A stretch of DNA of 64,000 bases from Blastomussa wellsi (GCA_947652115.1 OX393562.1:12185910-12249909); one strand, 5' to 3'. Shown: positions 34,214-47,426, counted from the stretch's first letter. Numbers and translations: made by a program. The notes: generated by a model from the sequence alone, not told the origin.

Positions 34214-35662
34214 GTGCCTTTTGTTTTAAAATTTACTTTGTGAAATACGCGATTCCAGAGTTTGAGACCTCTGGGATTAAAAGTAACGATTTTACAAGCC
34301 TTCAAAGTTGAGCACTTTGCCCCCCAAAAAAGGGTCAGGGGAATGGGTCCGAAAATACCACGCCGTGACGTCACTTTAGTGCCAAACTTTTGTTTTGTTT
34401 ACTTCAGCGACGAGTGATTACGTGAGAAACATGTCGAGCGATAGAGGGTGTTATCACGTGGTATTTTGACCGCGCGATTCAAACAGCATTTTTGAGGGAA
34501 AAATGGCAAAATGGCTCAACCTTGACATTTCCGCCATCTAGGAAGATCGAGAGAACCTGAAAATCAGTCGCCGTGCAAAGGATCTCTACGACTTTTTCGC
34601 GCATTTTTGGAGTTATTTCACCATGAGCGAACGAAAGGCAAGCAAATTTGATTCATTTTTCCTTACTATTTGGCCATCGCTTCTTTTTAGTCTATTCTCG
34701 TGTTTTTACGTACAAACATCCTCGTTTATTTTCTTGCATTGTTGTAGACACGCCTCATCAATTATTAAGACATTATCTGAGAGAAAAAATTTTCCCCAGG
34801 GATGGGAATTTGACATTCACTAGGTGCTCAGGGATGGGAAATTTGACTCGGGCTTCCATGAAAATGTCAAATGCCCCTGGGGCAGCCCCCCTCCACCCAG
34901 GGACTAACCATTGCCAGGTGCATAACATCTTTGTGTTGTGATTTAGACTGGAAGACTGATTTTATAAATCCAACATTTGCTGTTGTTGTTTATGCTACAA
35001 AACAAATTTGCATCATGAAATAACTATTGACCTTAACAACGTGGATAACAATTTCGTTCTGAAATAAAGAGAAGACTAAATTTTCAAAAGGAAACTTTAT
35101 AAACGACAACAGAAACGATAAAGGGAAACAAAAGCGTCAAAAACAAGAAACAGCAGAAGGAAAACCAGAGCAACTAAATATCTCACCTCTGGGCGACGAA
35201 ATACAGTCCGAAGAGAAAGGGAATGCGAGAAACTGCGCTTCTCACTTTATTCCATTCGCGCACAACCACAATTCCATGCGGTTTTGCAAACGTTTGTTTG
35301 AAGGCCCCTATATTGTAATTTTTTTTCCCATTAGGACTGCTGCCCTTTTTATCAAAAGTTACAATTTAGTGTTATTTTCCAAACACTATGAGACCCTATA
35401 ATGAATGTACCAAAATCAGAAAAAGTCGTGTAAATATTTTTCATGTAGTATTTTGAAATCGGAGATGGCCCTGGGGACGAGGTTAGTTTAAACTGCGGAA
35501 AAATAAACCGCGCACGCGCTTTGACGTCACGATATCTCGATGTTTTCTCGAGGTTGTCATCGTCAGCAAGGGAGGCCATGATAATCTATGGCATGATTTA
35601 GGTTTTGAAACCTTGGTTAATAAGAAACTTTAGCTCGCGTACAAAACTTAAGCCCGCGTACT
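34214..35662. other. Intergenic sequence, nothing recognised
   Basis: No gene or RNA. Short inverted AAAATACCACG (about 34352) and CGTGGTATTTT (about 34457) lie about 100 bases apart. Possible repeat fragments with GGGATGGGAATTTGACATTC near 34800. Confidence 0.4.
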
Positions 35663-35943
35663 ACTAGCCTCGCGCAGACGTCCTTTGGGCTTCGTCACGC
35701 GTTCCTTCCCCACGGAAGTCTGCTGAATCGACAGTCCACTTCCGTTCACAGGCCATTTCATCCAGTTAAAGAAAACAATCAGTATTGACTCATTGCAGCT
35801 ATCTCATCGAATCGTTTTCCCAAAACTGGAAAGTTACCTCTGATTGGTTCGTAGCCGTAAACGGAAGTGGACTGTCGATTCAGGGGACGTCCGTTTGAAA
35901 GGAACGCGTGACAAAGCCCAAAGGACGGCTGCCCCGATTAGCT
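35663..35943. mobile_element. MITE with long imperfect TIRs
   Basis: About 280 bp. Left end CGTCCTTTGGGCTTCGTCAC plus GCGTTCCTT, and further in ATCGACAGTCCACTTCCGTT. The right end read on the minus strand repeats these in the same order. No coding capacity. It resembles non-autonomous DNA transposons. Confidence 0.75.
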
Positions 35944-36573
35944 CTGCTATTTTGCAGGTAGTCTGTTCTTGTATTTCTTTTATTGTTAATATAAGCAAAT
36001 AGAGCTTGTTGTTGTTGTTGTGTAAGTTTTATCGCCCTGGCGAATCTCTACGCTCAACAAAGCTAACGGATTTTCAAAACTATCCAACAACTCTTTTTTT
36101 GATAAACTAGTTACACACGCTAAATTATTTTCACACAGTTACTACGAGTGACTTTTAGCTCCACGTAGCGTGTAAAAACCGCCAATTTGCACATTTACTA
36201 CAACATTAACAATAGATCAACCCTGTTACAACCTGTTACAGACTGCAGGATACTATAAAAGCGGAGTTGAATCTCTCAGCGGCACTTGTTACTAGTTCGG
36301 CTCAGAGCTCGGCTCAGAGCTCTTTATTTAATAATAAAAATGGGAGACACTGAGTTATAAGCACTTAAAGCCAAATTTAAGGGTGTTCTTAACCGGTTAT
36401 AACGTTGCCGTGGTAGCCAGTAACATCAACTGAGAAAATTCCTTTTCCGTGTAAAACTCCTCCCACAAAAACAACAATCATAAAAGGGCAAAAAGCCTTG
36501 TCTTATACAGTAATATGCACAATAAGGAACGTTTTAACGACCCCCACATCACACGCCAACAGTCCCGAACTGT

Positions 36574-36828
36574 TCATAAATTTGTTCCCTTCAGTTGATC
36601 TTTCGACTGCGAGCGTAGAAGCTGAGGACCTGAAGGCGATTTATCCTTCCAGACAGCGATGAATACTAATGCATTTCCACAAGATCCAAGTACCATTAAA
36701 CAGCAAAAAAGGATGATTTCAATGGTTACTTGGATTGAACTTCGGGGTGGAAGGGAAAATGGTGCTGTTATTGAATAATTCATTCTTTGTCTGCTACAAA
36801 TAGAGGTATAACTTTGAATAAGTTGCAT
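36574..36828 (-). pseudogene. GPCR N-terminal fragment (TM1 only)
   Basis: 84-codon frame: a short N terminus with an NXS site (NYS), then one long hydrophobic helix ending LGSCGNALVFIAVWKDKS. This is the class A TM1 pattern with its conserved Asn and the basic first loop. After KDKS the frame loses receptor similarity and stops, and TM2-TM7 were not found nearby. It may be a truncated gene copy or a first exon with the rest elsewhere. It lies on the strand opposite to the tandem receptors and is not a close copy of their N terminus. Confidence 0.6.
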
Positions 36829-36900
36829 TCACTTAACGCGAACGACATAAGTCCCCAAAAGGTACAAGAAATTTATTTGGTTTCTGATTTCCAAGTAACT

Positions 36901-37006
36901 CACGATTTCCCTCATGAACAATAGTGATTAAGTGAGTTTCGTATAGACTCTGTGTAGGATCTTTACGAAACTCACTTAATCACTATTATTCACGAGGGAA
37001 ATCGTG
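36901..37006. repeat. 106-bp near-perfect palindrome
   Basis: 43-bp arms (36901-36943 and 36964-37006) with two mismatches, around a 20-bp centre. Ends read CACGATTTCCCTC and its complement. It would extrude or fold as one long hairpin. Probably a small foldback element. Confidence 0.85.
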
Positions 37007-37070
37007 TTTTAACCAAGGTGTGTCAGTCAAATTAATTATAGTCAGAATAAGCGATTGTGGCCACTTTTTA

Positions 37071-37421
37071 AGGTCGGGACACACTATGCGACAAATCGCT
37101 GCGACACGTCGCCTCGTGTGACATGTGAAAATCTTTGTCGCTGCGACGGAATTTTGTCGCTGCGATCTGTCGCACGAATTCAAACCAGTTTTACTTCGTG
37201 CGACAGATCGCAGCGACAAAATAAGCGCAGGCAGCGTTTTCGCAGCGTGTGTACGGCTTCTGCGACAAATCGCTGCGACAAAATTTAAATCAACCAATGA
37301 GGCAGCGTCAATTTTTTCTAGATCACATTTCCCCTCTTCCAAATTCGCTTATGTGCACCAAAAAAAGCGTCTTGTCGCAGCGACGTGTCGCGGCGATTTG
37401 TCGCATAGTGTGTCCCGACCT
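37071..37421. mobile_element. MITE, TTA target duplication (PIF/Harbinger-like)
   Basis: 351 bp with TIRs of about 42 bp, starting AGGTCGGGACACACTATGCG, with about one mismatch, flanked by TTA (37068-37070 and 37422-37424). The inside is rich in GCGACA/TGTCGC words. A 3-bp TTA duplication is characteristic of PIF/Harbinger insertions. No transposase, so non-autonomous. Confidence 0.85.
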
Positions 37422-37798
37422 TTAGACTGATAACTAGCTTTTTACCTCTGGTAAGCGACATGATCCGACCGGCCTTACTTCGCGGACCGATTGGGGAATG
37501 TGGCCCCTATCAATGACCATCAATGTTTGTTCTTACACTAGAATGCTTTATTTCTCATGTTCGCGAGTAATTACTGGGTGAACATGACAATCCTAGTATT
37601 GCAACTTTTAAAGTGGAAATTGTATTGTAAGCAATGAAACCTTTTCGAGTTGCTACATGCGTTCTTGAAAAAGTTATGCTTCGTTTTGTGGATGCATTTC
37701 TGCATGAATTATTTACAGGTTGACTGTAACAAAAAAACTCTTGTCAAGTTTTAATAAGTGATGTTACAAACTTAGAAGATAAAGTATTCAAACTCCAT

Positions 37799-38130
37799 TG
37801 TGCCCGCAGGATAGGTGTGGCTGTGTGCCCACTGAATGGGTGTGGCTGCGTGCCCACTGAATAGGTGTGGCTGTGTGCCAACTGACTGGTGTTGCTGTGT
37901 GTCCACCGAGTGGTGAGGCTATGTGTTCGCAGGATACGCGTGGCTGTGTGCCCACTGAATAGTTATGGCTGTGTGCCCACTGAATAGGTGTGGCTGTGTG
38001 CCCACTGAATAGGTGTGGCTGTGTGCCCACTGAATAGGTGTGGCTGTGTGCCCACTGAATAGGTGTGGCTGTGTGCCCACTGAATAGGTGTGGCTGTGTG
38101 CCCACTGAATAGGTGTGGCTGTATTCAGTC
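37799..38130. repeat. 25-bp minisatellite, copy B only
   Basis: About 13 units of TGTGGCTGTGTGCCCACTGA plus ATAGG. The last six units are almost identical and the first ones are diverged. Copy A has nothing similar at the matching place (near 150-200). Confidence 0.92.
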
Positions 38131-38545
38131 AAGACCTTCAAAACTGTGACGGGATGGAGATAAATGCACATTGCTTTCCCCCGTTTGCGTTAATTCACGA
38201 GTTGCTTTGGTTTCTTCAAACCCAGGAGGCTGTCGCGACTTTCGTAGTAACTCATCAGTTCCCTCATCCGCCGTGGTGGCCGCTTATTGTAGCTATTATA
38301 GGCAAAACAAGTTGTTGGGTTTTTTTCCTAGCTTTCTAATTGTCTTGGAATTTGTGTTAACCCTTTATGCATGCTGAATGTCTGTTAAACGTTAACTGAC
38401 TCTAGCTTGCTTGTGGGGGTTTGCAACGTTTGAGGGGTTGGAGTTTGAAGGTTTGGGGATAAGGATTGGGAAGGAGATTTGATGTTGGGGTATTGTGATG
38501 AGCGAAGGGGCTGCTTAGGAGGGCTTCCCCAACCGGGCGAGACAG

Positions 38546-38793
38546 GGAGGACTTTCCCATACCTTAATGCTAATGAGGCAGCAAGAGGGATAATGAACTA
38601 TTCAAACAGTAGCATTATTTAAACACCTTAATGATATGCAGCTGTGTCAGTTAAGCTAACAAGTCACGGGCAATACAACTCGCCCCACCCTCCCTCCCTT
38701 TTGTTGTCTCTCTGGCACTTCGTGCTTCTCTCGACAGGGAGGACTTTCCCATACCTTAATGCTAATAAGGCAGCAAGAGGGATAATGAACCAT
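38546..38793. repeat. Pair of 58-bp direct repeats, 190 bp apart
   Basis: GACAGGGAGGACTTTCCCAT plus ACCTTAATGCTAAT.AGGCAGCAAGAGG is at 38546-38603 and 38736-38793. The pair brackets the right part of a copy B-specific insertion (about 37780-38810), so it may be terminal repeats or a local duplication. Confidence 0.6.
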
Positions 38794-38810
38794 TCGAATT
38801 TTATCGATAA

Positions 38811-41800
38811 TCCTAGCCTGCAACCAAGTGATCTCCTGATTTTAATAAGAATTTAACTTTATCTTTTGTAACTTTTCGAAGTTAATGAATCATGTACATT
38901 GGCAAAAAGTCCCACAAGCTCGCACTAATGAAAGAATTAAACGATCTAGCTAACTGAAGGCATATTATCAGTTGAACATATCAAACTTTGCCAAGACAAT
39001 AAGCCTTTATTATCCGTCCTAAGAGATTTTTCTATCTGCTGTCACGAAATTACTCTCGGCTTTAATCAGATCCAATCGTCAAATTGTCGGAGATGACATC
39101 TTTTTCCCAACGGTAGTCTGCTTGGGAAAACTTACACAGTAATTGACGAGCGCAACTATCACCGGTCACACATCGCGTTTGAATCACGTGGACGGGTGAA
39201 TGTTTTAGATCTAATAAGACCAAATTTTCTCTAGACCTAAACTCATTATTTCGTTCGGGAACAAGAACAGTCCGAATAAACGAAGTCAACATAAGGTATA
39301 ATGAAGATATTGGAAGGCGTCACATTTGAGCTCGCCATTATATAGGTGTTAATGGTCGTCTAATTACATCAACAAAGTCGTCGTCCTTGGTTTCTTCTTA
39401 ACGTATTACCTTTGTAAAAAGAAGTTGATTTAAAATGGTGCATTCTTTTCCAACAAACAATCATTAGAACAATCCCAATATATTTTTCTTTAAGGAATGC
39501 ACACGCTGATATTATCCGAGGAAACATCAATGCAACATGTCACCTTAATTAATACCAACAAACATCGTAGACAGCTTTATTCTGTAAAAATTTTACTTGG
39601 AAACGACACACATTGGAATCCCGTCTATTCGACCACCAACGGGCAGATTCAGTCTGACCCAGTGGCCCAATTAATGACTTGGCTTTAATATTTTTTTAGA
39701 GTGTGTCAAATAAATAAAATAACTGGCTGAACTTGTCTAAGGCCAAAACAATGCGACGGGATTCACAGGTAATTAAGTGCACAAAACTACTCTAGAGCCG
39801 GGTTTTGTTGGAGATACCGCAATGGCCCAATTTCGATATTTTGAAATTCAGGCTAAAACGTCTAAAACAATAGACATCTCTACGGAGCTCTGGGGAATAA
39901 ACCCCACAAACTCTTTTGAAGTCTATTGTTTTAGGATGAATTTTAAAATATCGAAATTGGTCCATTCTGGACTGTTCTTTTTGTATTGTTTGATGCTATT
40001 CAAGTCAGGTTTTGATAAAAATGGATTGAGGTTGTAAAATTGTGCCCATGCGGTATTGACGACCGTTGGTCATCAGAAAGAAACAGGGATGACAATAAAA
40101 CTATCTTCCATTGAAAAGTTTATTAAATAAAAAACTGACGTTTTTCTTTACATTCTAGATAAATATAAAATTTAGCGAAGTAATGAAAATTCGATCGAAA
40201 ATACTCTTAAGGAAACTCTTTTTCTTCTTTTTTCATCGGTCGTTGTCGATGTGTTGTTATTTCGCATATTGTGAATGATTATAGCGCTATTCTCTTTGAA
40301 CCCCATTGCTTCATACGTGTAACCTAATCTTGCAGCACGCGCGGCGGCAGCAGTCACGTTTTTGGCGCGAAATTTCCCCTTGTTACATATCAATAGGTAC
40401 AAAATGCCACATTCTACGAGGCCAATCATGCATGCCCGATGCAGTCATTTGTAGGGCGAAAATCTCTTCGTCCGTTGAGTATTTCAACAAATAGTCATTT
40501 TATAACTTCATATTATTTTAAATAATTTACTGATTGATTGATTTTTTTGTTTTTGGTCTTTTTTCTATTTTTTTTAACCTATTGAATTTTTTTTGCCGTT
40601 ACTCGTTTTCTCGTTACTCGTTACTGCGTTACTCGTTTTAGTAACACCCAAATGCCACAGCCAACTGAATGCTGAAACCTGATTGCAGAATAATCGATAA
40701 TTGGTTATCTAAGTAAATAATACAACTTATTTTTAATGAAAGGATTTAGAATCATCTTAGATCTCCGCTGCCTCGATCCAAATAAGAAAATAATTTACCA
40801 GAAATAATTTTTTCTTCTGAGAAGATAGCGAACGTAACTTCGGGTTTTTAATCAACTGTTTTGCTCGTGCGAAATTTATTTCATATTGGTGAATAAAAAT
40901 TCTTCATGGAAGCACTGATCCATCTTCAGTTCCTGTGAGTGGGAATTGATAGTTCCGTCGCCAAAATCAAAACGTGTTCCACGTTTCCTTCGTCATATTT
41001 CCAAAACGTGATGTGGAAATAGCCCTTGTTTTCAATGATAGATGGTTTGTGTGGTCGTAGGCAAATTAAACATTATTTGGCAATTGGTTGACTTGCGCGT
41101 TTGTTTTGAAGAGAGTGATGTAATGACTTCCTAGTGAGATTAAGTGCGCATGAGGCGGATTGGATGTGATTACCTGCGATCATGTGGAAGGTAGCTTTAC
41201 AGAAACACGAATGTGAAAATTAACCATTATAATATTGATCTCCATGAACTACGACACTAAATAAATGAAGTACCAGATTGGCACCTCCCTTTCAAATGAG
41301 AATCGAAATACACATCATTTAGAAAACGAGAAAAGTCGGCTTACATGATGGATATATCGAAGAACGATAACTTTTCCGATTTCGAAACAAAAGCGAATTT
41401 CACATGGAAAAGTTTAACGCAAGATTTTTTTCTTTATTTTTTCGTTCTTTTCCACGAAGCATCAGCGAACTTCAGGCAAAAGATGCATCCGGCGCTTTGC
41501 CATTTGCAATTTTCTCGATCTGAAATAGATTTGCATGTACTGATGACAGATACGACGGACAAATCGCAAATAAAGGCACATTTAGATTGTCCACTGATGC
41601 CCAGAGATTTTGCCACGAGAGTGAGTGTGGGAGTTATGCTAAGCGTATTGCATCCTTGTCGATACTTTCTGTATTACGGAAAAAATCATTAATGAGCTCG
41701 CTTATTGTCAATAGACGAATGCTCTTTTCATGTCTCATTGATCCTGTTCCCGTACGCCACAGGGGGGAGGATTTCTCAAGATTATACCATAATTCGCATT

Positions 41801-42054
41801 CTATTAAAAATCGCAACAATAGGCGGAAAGAATGTCAGACAATATCTTCACTATACTTGAATAAAGCCCAGATATTTTTGTTCATGTAAGCTAAGAGATC
41901 TTGAAAGAACATTTCAATACTGCATGACTGTGTATTAGGCAAAAAATGTCGTTAAAATCATAAAGAGAAAAAAGAAATTTATTGCAATTAAGATGGTCTG
42001 CTGTTGTGTTGCAGGATCGAATTTATTGTTGCAGACGTTTCTTTACACTGTATG
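38811..42054. other. Gene-poor sequence shared with copy A
   Basis: Aligns with about 205-3790 of copy A. No gene recognised. Frames 39497-39688 and 41345-41692 correspond to short frames in A that keep phase, but their coding status is unproven. Confidence 0.55.
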
Positions 42055-43090
42055 ACACCATATAGGGAAAGATTTAACCTGATCCGCACTGAAATATTTA
42101 GTAGCTCAGAATGATAAGAATTTTAGTTTGGCATCCGCTTTCACTGTAGCTTATCATTCGTTTGTACTGCTACATTCTACGAAGAGGTAGTTCGACTTCA
42201 CCGTGGCGGCGTCTTTTGCCTACTAAACTGGATATCCAAAGGATCAGGTAAATAAAATTCTAAAATAATCTAAAATCAGTTGGACTGCTGTAAATTCTCT
42301 TCTGAAGAGATTTCGGGTATAGAGATATTCCAATGTTCCAATACTTTTAAATAATGTAACTGTTAAACAGTGTTTAGAAACAAGTTCTTCCTAGTTTTCA
42401 AAAGAAAATGACAAAAAAGCAAATCGATGAAGCATGCACCAAGGCTTCAAATATGAAAACAGTTTCCATACCTAAAGGCACGCAATTGCTGTCCGCCGAC
42501 ACAATGGCCACATGCTGAAAATAAAAGGAGGTTTTCCATTTGTTAATCCTAATTGAATAACATATAACTGAGAGCCCAAAAAACTTTATAACACTATTTT
42601 CAGCCAATCAAAAATTCCCAGTTCAAGTGAATCCGGTATGCATAAGTAAACTTTAACCGCGGAGAAAGCGATTAGCGAGAGATTTAACCTGATCCGCACT
42701 GAAATATTTAATAGCTCAGAATGATAAGAATTCTATTTTGGCATCCGCTTTCACTGTAGCTTGCCATTCGTTTGTAATGTTACATTCTACGAAGAAGCAG
42801 TTCGACTTCACCGTGGCGACTATGAGCATTTTGCCTACTAAACTGGATATCCAAAGGATCAGGTAAATAAAATTCTAAAGTAATCTGAACCATAACGACA
42901 AGAGCTGAAAAAGAAGCTAAGAAATCAAGAACTAAAATTAGTTTGACTGCTGTAATATTCTAATACTTTTAAAATAATGTAACTGTTAAACAGTGTTTAG
43001 AAACAAGTTCTTCTTAATTTTCAAATGAAAAGGACAAAAAAGCAAATGAACGAAGTATGCCTCAAAATTTGAAAACAGTTTGCATTCCAC
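42055..43090. repeat. Local tandem duplication in copy B, about 610-bp period
   Basis: Sequence with GATTTAACCTGATCCGCACT, CTACATTCTACGAAGAGGTAG and CTGGATATCCAAAGGATCAG occurs at about 42062-42260 and again at 42673-42870. Downstream parts (ATAATGTAACTGTTAAACAG) repeat too. Copy A has it once (about 3970-4170). The first unit lacks the initial 180 bases of the second. Confidence 0.8.
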
Positions 43091-43356
43091 CGTCGTGACA
43101 AAAATCTATAAGGATTAAGATATTTACCCATTTTGAGTACTTTTGAGGGATGCATTGAATCAAAAGCCAGTTTTCATTTGTTTTTGGCGTCGTGCGACTC
43201 GTTTTGTTTCGCGGCTAACATACAGTAAAAAGACAACTCTGGCATTATATTCTGTTACTACGAAGGTCTATCTCATACACCTTATTCATAAATGGCGGAC
43301 GCGCGCTGAAAAACTGGTAGCTAGACATGAAAACGAGGCGTTTTAGGATAAAGAAC

Positions 43357-43550
43357 TGTGGCGTCCCAAGACTGTTGTGTGACATTAGTTGTGTGACATT
43401 AGTTCTAAGACTCCCTTAGAGGGGGTTTCCTTTATTACATGTATTGCATGGTATCTGAGAACACACGTGTCCTGCTCGGCTCGAGCGAGAGAGAGTTCGA
43501 AGTAAAGTCTATGTTGTTGCGTTATATTAGTGTACTCTTTTTGGCACTAA
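43357..43550 (+). repeat. 5' LTR of CsRn1-type Gypsy
   Basis: Starts TGTGGCGTCCCAAG and ends TTGGCACTAA. It differs from the 3' LTR by one T/C change in the GTT(C/T)TAAG/CCAAG area near 43405. A doubled TTGTGTGACATTAG lies near the start. Confidence 0.92.
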
Positions 43551-43573
43551 ATTGGTGACCCCGACGAGAAAGA

Positions 43574-44335
43574 ATGCCCGACGAAGCGATCACCACAAAT
43601 GCAGTTTCTCTCAAGTTACCGGACTTCTGGCCGTCCGACCCAGAGCTTTGGTTCGCTCAAGCCGAAGCTCTGTTCACAGCACAAAACATCACACAAGAAA
43701 AGACGAAATTCGCCCATGTCGTTCGCGTTCTTCCAGCACAATACGCTTCTGAAGTGCGTGACATAATCCTGCGGCCGCCAGAAGAACCGTACACAGCGAT
43801 TAAAGAGGAATTGCAAAAGCGTGTTTGCCCGACAAAACGTCAACAGTTACATCAACTTCTGCATGTTGAGGATCTCGGCGACAGAAAACCCTCGCAGCTG
43901 TTACGACACATGTTGAAACTCCGAGGTGGTACTGCCGCTGAATCCGACAAAGATGAAATTTTCCGTGAGCTTTTCCTTCAGAAGCTTCCCGTCACCGTTC
44001 GCACCGCTCTAGCGATTCACAAAACTACCAGCCTCAGTGATATAGCCGAAATCGCCGACAACATGGTCGAAGTCCAGGGTCCACAAGGGCAAATTAGCGC
44101 CTCGGAGATCCAGCAACGAGAAAATTCAGAAATTGCAGCGGTTCACACCGAGCTACAGAAAATTTGGCGGGTACTACAGTCTCAGCAGAAACCATCACTT
44201 GACGAACGACAACGTGCACGTGGCTCGACGCCTGATGTTTGTTGGTACCACGAGCGATTCGGCTCGAATGCTACAAAATGCCGCCAACCTTGCAAGTTTC
44301 AACAGCAGTCGGGAAACTCCAAGGCCAGTCGATGA
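43574..44335 (+). CDS. CsRn1-type Gypsy gag
   Basis: 253 residues, starting 8 bases after the primer site. [20 protein letters not shown] and [20 protein letters not shown] form the start of the capsid-like region. Near the C terminus (from about residue 223) lies [18 protein letters not shown], the unusual C-H-C-C cysteine motif described for the CsRn1 lineage, replacing the normal CCHC knuckle. The stop lies 97 bases inside the pol frame. The protein would form the particle that holds the element RNA. No break is seen, so it was probably functional recently. Confidence 0.92.
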   Translation: MPDEAITTNAVSLKLPDFWPSDPELWFAQAEALFTAQNITQEKTKFAHVVRVLPAQYASEVRDIILRPPEEPYTAIKEELQKRVCPTKRQQLHQLLHVEDLGDRKPSQLLRHMLKLRGGTAAESDKDEIFRELFLQKLPVTVRTALAIHKTTSLSDIAEIADNMVEVQGPQGQISASEIQQRENSEIAAVHTELQKIWRVLQSQQKPSLDERQRARGSTPDVCWYHERFGSNATKCRQPCKFQQQSGNSKASR

Positions 44336-47300
44336 ACGTAGCCCACTCGACTGGCACTTCTCGTCTCCTCCGACTTCTTGATAAAAACTCTAAGCAACAA
44401 TTTCTTATTGATACCGGAGCTGAAGTTAGTGTTTTTCCTGCCGGGAGATCAGACCGGTGGATCAAAGGTGACGTCACATTACGGGCTGCGAATAATTCTT
44501 TTATAAACACTTATGGCTATAAACAATTTACTCTCGACTTTGGGCTCCCACGCCCTCTCACCTGGCGATTTCTAGTAGCTGATGTGACTCAACCAATCAT
44601 TGGGGCTGATTTCCTTCTACAACACAAACTGTTAGTAGACCTGGACCAGAAACGCCTAATCGACACGATGAATGGGACACGCATTATAGCTGAGCCTTCA
44701 ACAAACCAATCCCCATGTCTTAACAATATCTCCACTCCACCTTCAAGCGCAGATCCATTCACACACCTTCTGGAGGAATTTCCGTCTCTGACAACCCCAT
44801 GTACAAGCGACACTCCAGTCAAGCATGGTGTTTCGCATCATATCGTCACAGAAGGTCGCCCTGTTTTTGCCCGACCGCGCCGCATGTCACCTGAAAAGCT
44901 AACCGTTGCAAAAACAGAGTTCAATAAGCTCCTGGACATGGGAATCATACGACCATCCGCAAGCACATGGGCCTCACCACTCCATATGGTACCTAAAGGA
45001 AATGGCGAATGGCGCCCGTGTGGAGACTACAGGAAGCTCAACGACATCACGACCGCTGACCGTTACCCCATCCCGCATATTCACGACTTCGCATCCCATT
45101 TGGCAGGTTCAACCATTTTCTCGAAAATCGACCTGGTGCGCGCCTACCACCAAATTCCCATGCACGAGGCCGACATTGCAAAGACCGCCATAATTACACC
45201 TTTTGGCCTCTACGAGTTCTGCCGTATGCCCTTTGGTTTGCGAAACGCCGCCCAGACCTTCCAGCGCTTCATTGACGACGTTTGCCGGGGCCTAGACTTT
45301 GTCTTTGTCTATCTTGACGACATCTTAGTGGCCAGTCGCTCTCTGGAGGAACATCTTCAGCACCTCAGAGCACTCTTCCAACGCTTATCAGACCGTGGAC
45401 TTGTAATTAATCCGGCGAAATGCTTATTTGGCAAGGCTGAGGTGAACTTCCTGAGCCATACCATTAGTGCAGCTGGTATCCGTCCACACCTCACACGAGT
45501 CGACGCAGTTCGTACCTTTCCCGTTCCTCGTGACAAGAAGTCCTTACACCAGTTTGTTGGCCTCATCAATTACTACCACCGCTTTGTACCCAGGTGTGCG
45601 GAGATCTTGCAGCCACTGCATCAGGCCTTAACAGCAGATTGTTTCACATGGACTGTTTCTTGTCAGAAAGCATTTGAAGAAGCCAAACAGACCTTGTCGG
45701 AGGCGGTTATGTTGGTTCACCCTCAACCCCACGCACCTACGTGCATTACGACTGACGCGTCCAACCAGGCAGTTGGGGCTGTACTTGAACAGTTCATTGA
45801 TGGACAATGGATGCCCATATCCTTCTTTTCAAAGAAGCTGAATCACGCGGAACTCAATTACAGCGCTTTCGATCGTGAGTTGTTGGCCATTTACCTCTCT
45901 GTCCGACACTTTCAATACTTTGTTGAAGGTCGCACTTTTCACATCAATACCGACCACAAGCCTCTGACCTTCGCACTTCAATCCAGCACTGAGCGGCGTT
46001 CCCCACGACAGGCTCGACATCTGGCATTTATTTCCGAGTTCACGACTGACATCCGTCATATCGAGGGACAAGCTAACTGCGCTGCGGACGCACTCTCGCG
46101 CACCGTTTATGTCCTTGAAGACCAATCATCACTCGAACTCGAAGCTTTTGCTGCAGCTCAAATCCACGATGAGGAGCTTCAACAGCTAGCTACCTCTACC
46201 ACTTCATTACGCCTGGAACACGTTCCCCTCCTGAACTCAAACAATACCATTCTTTGTGACGTTTCTCAAGGCCATCCCCGACCTCTGGTTCCCTCGACGA
46301 TGCGCCGTGACATTTTCAACAACCTACATTCATTGTCCCACCCTGGCATTAAAGCTTCACGTCACCTGGTAGCTCAACGGTATGTCTGGCCCAACATGAA
46401 ACGAGACATCGCCAACTGGACCCGAACTTGTCACGACTGCCAACAATCCAAGATTCAGCGACACGTCAAGTCCCCGATCCAGAGTTTTCCCGCACCTGAT
46501 TCTCGCTTTGACAGCATCCATATTGATATCGTTGGCCCTTTGCCTCCTTCAAAGGGCTACACATACCTGTTCACATGCATCGATCGGTATACGCGTTGGC
46601 CGGAAGCGATACCAATGACTGACGCTACTGCTGAATCCTGTGCCTCCGCCTTGTTGTCGGGTTGGATTTCCCGCTTTGGTGTTCCGGCCACAATCACCTC
46701 GGATCGAGGACGGCAGTTCGAGTCTGCTCTTTGGAATTCACTCATGAATCTCCTTGGTACAACACGCAATCGCACAACTTCGTACCACCCCCAGGCAAAT
46801 GGGATGGTCGAACGGTTCCACAGGCACTTGAAAGGTGGACTAAAAGCAAGGCTGGTTGGAAGTAACTGGGTCGATGAGCTACCTATTGTACTTCTTGGTA
46901 TCAGAGCGACTCTCAAGGAAGGCCTGTCGTGCTCCTCGGCTGAACTGGTCTATGGAACAACACTCCGTCTACCAGGAGACTTCTTCTCCGACCCGGTCTT
47001 CGTGGACCCTTCTTCGTTCATATCAAGATTGCGTCAATCAATGCAGAGTCAACAGTTCGTCCCTACACAGTGGCACGGTTCACCTCATACTTACCTTCCC
47101 CCTGACCTCCACTCCGCCAGTCATGTCTACGTCCGACGCGATGCCCACAAGCCACCACTCACCCGCCCCTACACTGGCCCATTCCGGGTGCTCCGCAGAT
47201 CAGACAAACATTTCACCTTGGAAGTCAATGGGAAACCGGCAGAAATCACTGTTGACCGCTTGAAACCTGCTAAATTGGAGAGCGATCAAATTCCTCTGAC

Positions 47301-47418
47301 CAGCAACTCACCCACGCCACCCCCACATCAATCTCAAATCAATCACCCTACTTCAACCCACGCAGGCCGTACCATCCGTCGACCTGCCTACCTCAACGAT
47401 TACGTCACCGACTGGTAG
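44239..47418 (+). CDS. CsRn1-type Gypsy pol
   Basis: Open frame of 1,059 codons in the -1 frame relative to gag, overlapping it by at least 97 bases, so expression probably needs -1 frameshifting and the first Met may not be used. Order: protease FLIDTGAE (Asp58); reverse transcriptase about 225-415, with D298 in [11 protein letters not shown] and YLDD at 358-361; RNase H about 500-620 (D506, E547, D572); integrase zinc region with H697, H701, C731 and C734; DDE residues D763, D822 and E858, the last two 35 apart. The basic tail ends [13 protein letters not shown], directly before the polypurine tract and 3' LTR. No stop or frameshift was seen. Confidence 0.94.
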   Translation: MLVPRAIRLECYKMPPTLQVSTAVGKLQGQSMNVAHSTGTSRLLRLLDKNSKQQFLIDTGAEVSVFPAGRSDRWIKGDVTLRAANNSFINTYGYKQFTLDFGLPRPLTWRFLVADVTQPIIGADFLLQHKLLVDLDQKRLIDTMNGTRIIAEPSTNQSPCLNNISTPPSSADPFTHLLEEFPSLTTPCTSDTPVKHGVSHHIVTEGRPVFARPRRMSPEKLTVAKTEFNKLLDMGIIRPSASTWASPLHMVPKGNGEWRPCGDYRKLNDITTADRYPIPHIHDFASHLAGSTIFSKIDLVRAYHQIPMHEADIAKTAIITPFGLYEFCRMPFGLRNAAQTFQRFIDDVCRGLDFVFVYLDDILVASRSLEEHLQHLRALFQRLSDRGLVINPAKCLFGKAEVNFLSHTISAAGIRPHLTRVDAVRTFPVPRDKKSLHQFVGLINYYHRFVPRCAEILQPLHQALTADCFTWTVSCQKAFEEAKQTLSEAVMLVHPQPHAPTCITTDASNQAVGAVLEQFIDGQWMPISFFSKKLNHAELNYSAFDRELLAIYLSVRHFQYFVEGRTFHINTDHKPLTFALQSSTERRSPRQARHLAFISEFTTDIRHIEGQANCAADALSRTVYVLEDQSSLELEAFAAAQIHDEELQQLATSTTSLRLEHVPLLNSNNTILCDVSQGHPRPLVPSTMRRDIFNNLHSLSHPGIKASRHLVAQRYVWPNMKRDIANWTRTCHDCQQSKIQRHVKSPIQSFPAPDSRFDSIHIDIVGPLPPSKGYTYLFTCIDRYTRWPEAIPMTDATAESCASALLSGWISRFGVPATITSDRGRQFESALWNSLMNLLGTTRNRTTSYHPQANGMVERFHRHLKGGLKARLVGSNWVDELPIVLLGIRATLKEGLSCSSAELVYGTTLRLPGDFFSDPVFVDPSSFISRLRQSMQSQQFVPTQWHGSPHTYLPPDLHSASHVYVRRDAHKPPLTRPYTGPFRVLRRSDKHFTLEVNGKPAEITVDRLKPAKLESDQIPLTSNSPTPPPHQSQINHPTSTHAGRTIRRPAYLNDYVTDW

Positions 47419-47426
47419 GGGGGTAC

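Noticed and set aside
36986..37430. Frames of about 100-118 codons on both strands
   Set aside because: They lie across the TTA-type MITE and its TIRs; the residue pattern reflects its repeated words.
37788..38171. 127-codon minus frame rich in His/Thr/Ser
   Set aside because: Translation of the 25-bp minisatellite (25-residue period).
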